Shown: positions 60,339-64,000 of the stretch, one piece after another | How the letters are laid out: each line of letters opens with the position of its first letter | How positions within the stretch are numbered: the stretch's first letter is position 1 | Origin: Bordetella genomosp. 4 | GTDB taxonomy: Bacteria; Pseudomonadota; Gammaproteobacteria; Burkholderiales; Burkholderiaceae_B | Direction of reading: 5' to 3' | Assembly: GCF_002261185.1 (NCBI RefSeq) | Contig: NZ_NEVQ01000013.1 | Span: 992,001-1,056,000 of the forward strand | DNA: 64,000 nucleotides | Notes under the pieces: generated by a model | Database searches by the model: none | Told to the model about the DNA's origin: nothing | What the model saw: the letters and a program-made list of their open reading frames with translations, nothing else | Program-made: the position numbers and the translations under genes

Positions 60339-60501
60339 CAAAATTATCCGAGAAATAAGTGAAGTGTGAACAAACGGGTTAACAGGTGATTTTACCGGAA
60401 AGTTCAAGACCTCTGCCAAAGGAGGGGTTTTGCCTCGGGAAAGCCCTGACCCGGACGCGTTTTCGGTAAGGAAAACGCAGAGTTTACGGGCCCAAGCAAA
60501 A

Positions 60502-60531
60502 CGCTCCTGACAGCGGCTGCCGCCAGGAGCG
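60502..60531 (-). terminator. Terminator hairpin after the first cold-shock gene
   Basis: CGCTCCTG (60502-60509) pairs with CAGGAGCG (60524-60531), with an inner GCGG/CCGC stem. The minus-strand transcript continues as TTTTGCTT. Confidence 0.7.
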
Positions 60532-60564
60532 CAAACAGGCTGAAAAACGCCTGGTGCGGCCAGA

Positions 60565-60771
60565 TCAGGCCGTGACTTTGATGTTCTTGGCGCTGGGGCC
60601 CTTGGGTCCCTGGCCCACCTCGAACGTCACGCGTTGATTTTCCTGCAGAGATTTGTAACCGTCGCTGCGAATTTCCGAGTAGTGGGCGAAAAGATCTTTG
60701 CTGCCATCATCGGGCGTAATGAAACCGTAGCCCTTTTCCGAGTTGAACCACTTGACGATACCTGTTGCCAT
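60565..60771 (-). CDS. CspA-family cold-shock protein
   Basis: 68-residue single OB-fold RNA/DNA chaperone. RNP1 is KGYGFITP and RNP2 [12 protein letters not shown] 60771 ([10 protein letters not shown]). Preceded by a leader of about 240 bases (60772-61013), as is usual for cspA-type genes with regulated 5' UTRs. Strong resemblance to the second copy at 61061. Confidence 0.94.
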   Translation of the reverse strand: MATGIVKWFNSEKGYGFITPDDGSKDLFAHYSEIRSDGYKSLQENQRVTFEVGQGPKGPSAKNIKVTA

Positions 60772-61020
60772 GACTGTGTCCTTCACCTTCTAGTAGCGAT
60801 TGCTCGCGGGAGCGCCAGATGATCAAGGAGTGGCAACTAACTGGGTACCATGACGGCGACAGGAATAACGACCGCGTCGCTTGAAAATCTCGCTTGCCCA
60901 GTGTATGTGGCGTCTTGCAGAACGTCAAACTTTGCAAATTGACACAACAAAACCGACTAATCGTTGCTGAATTGCTACCGTCGCAAAGGCCATGATCGTT
61001 ACAAATCGAGCATGCGCAAT

Positions 61021-61044
61021 AAAAAAGCCCCGGAAGGGGCTTTT
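61021..61044 (-). terminator. Rho-independent terminator after the second cold-shock gene
   Basis: GCCCC-GGAA-GGGGC stem with AAAAAA on the left, giving a U run in the minus-strand transcript. Confidence 0.88.
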
Positions 61045-61060
61045 GTTCATCAAGATCTGA

Positions 61061-61264
61061 TTACAGAACTTGAATCTTCGTTGCTTGCGGCCCCTTGGGA
61101 CCATTAGCTGTCACGAAGCTGACGCGCTGGTTTTCTTCCAGGGACTTGAAGCCGTTGGCTTGGATTTCCGAGAAGTGCGCGAACAGATCTTTGCCACCCG
61201 CTTCCGGGGTGATGAAGCCGTAGCCTTTTTCCGAGTTGAACCACTTAACAACGCCGGTTTCCAT
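61061..61264 (-). CDS. CspA-family cold-shock protein, second copy
   Basis: 67 residues, RNP1 KGYGFITP and RNP2 [25 protein letters not shown] at the N-terminus. Separated from the first copy by 289 bases, each with its own terminator, so the two are independently transcribed. A leader of about 265 bases (61265-61532) contains a short GGGC-AAAAT-GCCC hairpin but no cold-box I can identify. Confidence 0.93.
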   Translation of the reverse strand: METGVVKWFNSEKGYGFITPEAGGKDLFAHFSEIQANGFKSLEENQRVSFVTANGPKGPQATKIQVL

Positions 61265-61532
61265 ACTGTATTTCCTAAATGTTGTGGGCAAAATGCCCGG
61301 GAGTCACGAATCAATCAAGAAGGGGACAGTAGAACAATAACGCCGGCCGGAAAGGCACTGCACTGATCGAAAATCACAACGCTTGAGATCGTGTGCCGTC
61401 ACTATCGTTAGGTTCCCCTGACAAGTCAACATAATCCTCAAAAATACGTACCAATAATGCAACAAAGCGCAACTGCAAGGCCGTATTTTCGGAACTATTT
61501 GCGCAGGAACGGGTCGTGCGCAGAATCTGAAA

Positions 61533-61850
61533 TCAGTCGACCGGAAGTCCCAACAAATCGAGTGCGGCGTTATAGGCGTCTTCGTCTGCGCACAGGAAGA
61601 CGGCTACGTCGCCGGGATTGAGGTTGTCGAGCACTTGGTCGATTTGATCTTGCGCCGTGTCGATTTCGTCGACCACAGTCACGTGAATTTCCGCGCCTGC
61701 ATCGACTTTTTCGTGAGGCACGATATCGGCGATGGCCTCCAGGTCGGACACCCCCGTGACGACGTAAGTGCTGATGCGCTCGCCGTCTATGGTGGTCTCC
61801 AGCGCGACGCCGCCTGAAATTTCGGCGGTCTGTGTGCTGATTATGTCCAT
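61533..61850 (-). CDS. Conserved uncharacterised small protein
   Basis: 105 residues, strongly acidic, no signal peptide. It reads as alternating strands and helices (VALETTIDGERISTYVVTGV, then AGAEIHVTVVDEIDTA). AAGGAGGGGCA precedes ATG 61850 at a good distance. No known domain or motif. Monocistronic as far as visible. Confidence 0.68.
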   Translation of the reverse strand: MDIISTQTAEISGGVALETTIDGERISTYVVTGVSDLEAIADIVPHEKVDAGAEIHVTVVDEIDTAQDQIDQVLDNLNPGDVAVFLCADEDAYNAALDLLGLPVD

Positions 61851-62063
61851 GTGCGTGCCCCTCCTTCATGCTTTGGTACGCAAGGGACGCGACTATACCA
61901 GCCTGGAGTGAACTATGTAGTCATAATCGACCGTTATATGGGGTTCGGATTTACCCTAATCTTTGGCTGAATCTGTTTTTTCTGAGCTGCCGTCGCCCCA
62001 TACTTGGCTTTGTTGTCGCCCACAGGGTTTGACAGTACTCAACAACTAAAAGGACCTGAGACT

Positions 62064-62381
62064 ATGCAACGTGATTTCGATCTGGTCGTGACCATTCTGG
62101 GCGAGCTGCGTGACGCGGATACGGCAGCGCTATCGCAAGAGGACATCGAGGCTGCTGTGCAAGCAAGCATGCCGGATGCGCCCCCCGCCCCATTGATTGC
62201 GCACCATCTGGATATTTTGTCGGATGCAGGTTTGATCACACTGGTGCCTGCCACCGATGACAGTGATGCGGAAACCTACTGGCGACTGACCTGGAAGGGT
62301 CACGATGCGCTGGAGCAGGAAGAAGACGATGAGGATGAAGACGAGGACGACTATGATGATGAGGACGACGACGAAAATTGA
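62064..62381 (+). CDS. DUF2513-like winged-helix protein with acidic tail
   Basis: 105 residues. MQRDFDLVVTILGEL, HHLDILSDAGLITLV and YWRLTWKGHDAL follow the pattern of DUF2513 proteins (helix-turn-helix with a final xGH). After residue 85 the chain is almost only D and E. AAAGGA lies upstream of ATG 62064; the frame opens 20 codons earlier. The negative tail may mimic DNA or bind basic proteins. Function unknown. Confidence 0.68.
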   Translation: MQRDFDLVVTILGELRDADTAALSQEDIEAAVQASMPDAPPAPLIAHHLDILSDAGLITLVPATDDSDAETYWRLTWKGHDALEQEEDDEDEDEDDYDDEDDDEN

Positions 62382-62464
62382 CAGCGTCCGGTATTAATCA
62401 AACCGACACGATTTGCACGAGCCCATGCCCCGCTCGTGCATGACTGGATCAGCCCGGCTCCAAA

Positions 62465-62800
62465 TCAATCTACACCGGCCCGTCGTTCGCGCAATACACG
62501 ACGGGCCAGCAAAGCCGCTGCAGCACCGATCACTAACGAAAACATGGAGGCAGCGATGGCCAGCAGCGCCACCATGTCCCCTGCCCCGGCATCGGCCGCC
62601 AAATACGCTACGACAGCCAGCACAACGAGGGACTGGGCACCCACGCCCGCTAGACTTTGCGTGACGCGGGCGAATCGTCCCATCAGCGCTCCGCCAGCCA
62701 GCGCCAACGACACCACAACCGCCATTCCCCAAAAAATGGATTCGTACGACTGCACGATGGTGACTCGCTTGTGAACAATAGGTAGCGGCCAGAATAGCAT
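62465..62800 (-). CDS. Small membrane protein, uncharacterised
   Basis: About 111 residues with three hydrophobic segments (FWGMAVVVSLALAGG, SLVVLAVVAYLAADAG, ALLAIAASMFSLVIGAAAAL) and a basic C-terminus. ATG 62800 is preferred because the alternative GTG 62836 lies inside a terminator hairpin; no good ribosome-binding site is seen for either. No domain recognised. Confidence 0.5.
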   Translation of the reverse strand: MLFWPLPIVHKRVTIVQSYESIFWGMAVVVSLALAGGALMGRFARVTQSLAGVGAQSLVVLAVVAYLAADAGAGDMVALLAIAASMFSLVIGAAAALLARRVLRERRAGVD

Positions 62801-62817
62801 GGGCGTTACAAATGAAT

Positions 62818-62850
62818 TGGGCTGCGCGTCACACACCGACGCGTAGCCCA
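62818..62850 (-). terminator. Terminator-like hairpin after the thioesterase
   Basis: TGGGCTGCGCGTC (62818-62830) and GACGCGTAGCCCA (62838-62850) pair at 12 of 13 positions with a 7-base loop. The minus-strand transcript continues as ATTCATTTG. Confidence 0.6.
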
Positions 62851-62891
62851 GTTAGCCCCCCACAACCGCCCATGACGCGCATGGCAGGACG

Positions 62892-63425
62892 CTAGGCGGC
62901 AGGCTGATCAAAGATCAAACACGTCGTCGTGGCATGGGCGTACAGCTTGCCATCGGGGCCGACGAGCCGGCCCTCTGCTGTCGCCACTTGGCGCCCGGCG
63001 TGGATGACTTTGCCCTCTGCACGCACCAGAGGAACGCGGTCGCTTAAGGCCCGCACCATGTTGACCTTGAGCTCCAGCGTGGTGTAGCCCTTGCCCGCAG
63101 GCAACATCGAATGAACGGCGCAGCCGACCGCGGAATCGAGCAGCGTGGCAAACCAGCCGCCGTGCACGCTGCCCAGCGGGTTGTAATGTTTGCGTTGGGG
63201 CCGACCCTGGAATACGGCAACTCCCGGCTCGATATGGACGGGCACGAAATCCAGCGTCGCACCGATGGGCGCAGGAGGCAATTCCCCGGCAAAAATCGCT
63301 TGCAACAGCTCCATCCCAGTCTTGCCGGCGATGGCCGTGGACGGTCGGCTGTCTGCGGGCATCAGACGCGCGCGCACGGCTTGCTCTTCGGCTTCCCATT
63401 GGGCGACTTGTTGTTCTATGTCCAT
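62892..63425 (-). CDS. PaaI-type hotdog-fold thioesterase
   Basis: 177-residue hotdog-fold acyl-CoA thioesterase. The family core NPLGSVHGGWFATLLDSAVGCAV carries the HGG motif and the catalytic aspartate. ATG 63425 follows GAGGAG at six bases; GTG 63431 is the alternative. A 60-residue N-terminal extension is predicted helical. Monocistronic. Substrate unknown. Confidence 0.88.
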   Translation of the reverse strand: MDIEQQVAQWEAEEQAVRARLMPADSRPSTAIAGKTGMELLQAIFAGELPPAPIGATLDFVPVHIEPGVAVFQGRPQRKHYNPLGSVHGGWFATLLDSAVGCAVHSMLPAGKGYTTLELKVNMVRALSDRVPLVRAEGKVIHAGRQVATAEGRLVGPDGKLYAHATTTCLIFDQPAA

Positions 63426-63596
63426 CGGCACTCCTCGTCATCAGCATCGTAGATATGCGAGAGCTTAATCGACCTGGACGCCTGCCCGACGGCGCTTGGT
63501 CCCGAAGTAGCATTTCGCACACGACGATCACACTATCGACGCCCGCGCTTGGTAGAATCGCTCCCTGCCTGTTTTCTTACAGATTCCTGAAACACC

Positions 63597-64000
63597 ATGA
63601 ATTCGTCTGATCGTACCTCCCGTCCACTGGCCCCTCTGGCGGCATTGATTTTCAGCTCGCGCTGGCTGCAACTCCCGCTTTATCTGGGCTTGATCATTGC
63701 CCAGGGCGTCTATGTGATGCTCTTTCTCAAAGAGCTGTGGCATCTGGTCTCGCATGCCTCCAGCTTTGGGGAAATGGAGATCATGCTGATCGTGCTGGGA
63801 CTGATCGATGTGGTGATGATTTCCAACCTGCTGGTCATGGTCATCGTGGGCGGCTATGAGACCTTTGTGTCCAGGCTGCGCCTGGAAGGCCACCCGGACA
63901 GCCCGGAGTGGTTGAGCCACGTCAATGCCAGCGTGCTGAAGGTCAAGCTGGCCATGGCCATCATCGGGATTTCGTCTATCCATCTGCTGCGCACCTTTAT
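63597..64000 (+). CDS. UPF0114/YqhA-family membrane protein (cut by window edge)
   Basis: Frame open to the right edge, 134 residues seen. [20 protein letters not shown] opens with the first span. [27 protein letters not shown] is the second span with the typical YETFVS, and [19 protein letters not shown] the start of the third. This agrees with the TIGR00645/YqhA family of uncharacterised inner-membrane proteins (about 170 residues). The C-terminus is missing. Confidence 0.88.
   Translation, partial: MNSSDRTSRPLAPLAALIFSSRWLQLPLYLGLIIAQGVYVMLFLKELWHLVSHASSFGEMEIMLIVLGLIDVVMISNLLVMVIVGGYETFVSRLRLEGHPDSPEWLSHVNASVLKVKLAMAIIGISSIHLLRTF

Noticed and set aside
59094-60362. 422-codon frame antisense to tig
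   Set aside because: Low-complexity FxGF-type repeats caused by tig codon usage; not a gene.
60339-60420. Heat-shock promoter before tig (CTTGAA near 60403)
   Set aside because: The -35 part is present but no acceptable CCCCATnT lies at the right distance.

Overview
This window looks like a chromosome segment of a betaproteobacterium of the order Burkholderiales, most likely family Alcaligenaceae (Bordetella/Achromobacter type). Three grounds support this: GC content near 60% by eye, three separate Bug-type periplasmic receptors of the tripartite tricarboxylate transport family, and housekeeping blocks in a typical betaproteobacterial order. These blocks are recJ-prfB-lysS, iscR-S-U-A-hscBA-fdx-iscX and tig-clpP-clpX-lon. 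No rRNA, tRNA, CRISPR array, insertion sequence or prophage was seen.

Layout. 1-3.3 kb: a comEC gene running off the left edge on the minus strand, then a low-GC spacer and a HigBA-type toxin-antitoxin pair whose toxin has a one-base frameshift. 3.3-10.6 kb: a LysR regulator divergent from an iron alcohol dehydrogenase, an MHS-family transporter and a ketoglutarate-semialdehyde-type dehydrogenase. These are followed by an autoregulated XRE-cupin regulator with a GNAT acetyltransferase, and a 2OG-Fe(II) oxygenase. 10.9-18.7 kb: an acyl-CoA catabolic operon of two class III CoA-transferases, an enoyl-CoA hydratase-like protein, a double-length acyl-CoA dehydrogenase and a Bug receptor, then a LysR regulator. 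18.7-27.6 kb: a lower N-heterocycle pathway that opens 2,5-dihydroxypyridine (monooxygenase, nicD, nicX, nicF). It also carries a GST, a carboxymuconolactone-decarboxylase-like protein and a LigI-like hydrolase. A divergent TetR regulator and an aromatic-acid transporter complete it, and the operon and the transporter share a near-identical 28-bp palindromic operator.

27.7-37.2 kb: core genes tatD, lolD, lolC, recJ, prfB with its programmed +1 frameshift, an SDR, lysS and a small membrane protein. 37.2-43.0 kb: a second sugar-acid/organic-acid block with two Bug receptors, a tandem methylglyoxal-synthase-like protein, a LacI regulator and glucarate dehydratase. Three operators at exact 21-bp spacing lie between the LacI gene and its divergent target. 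43.3-48.9 kb: the complete isc iron-sulfur assembly operon, with an IscR site at its promoter. 49.2-64 kb: a low-molecular-weight phosphatase, uvrB, an aromatic aminotransferase, lexA with SOS boxes, lon with a heat-shock-type promoter, clpX, clpP, tig, two cold-shock proteins, small conserved proteins, a PaaI-type thioesterase and a UPF0114 membrane protein cut by the right edge.

The accessory content consists mainly of substrate-scavenging modules. Each has its own regulator and transporter or binding protein, and they feed dicarboxylates, semialdehydes or acyl-CoAs into central metabolism. The glucarate dehydratase at 41.7 kb and the ketoglutarate-semialdehyde-type dehydrogenase at 7.0 kb could serve the same route.
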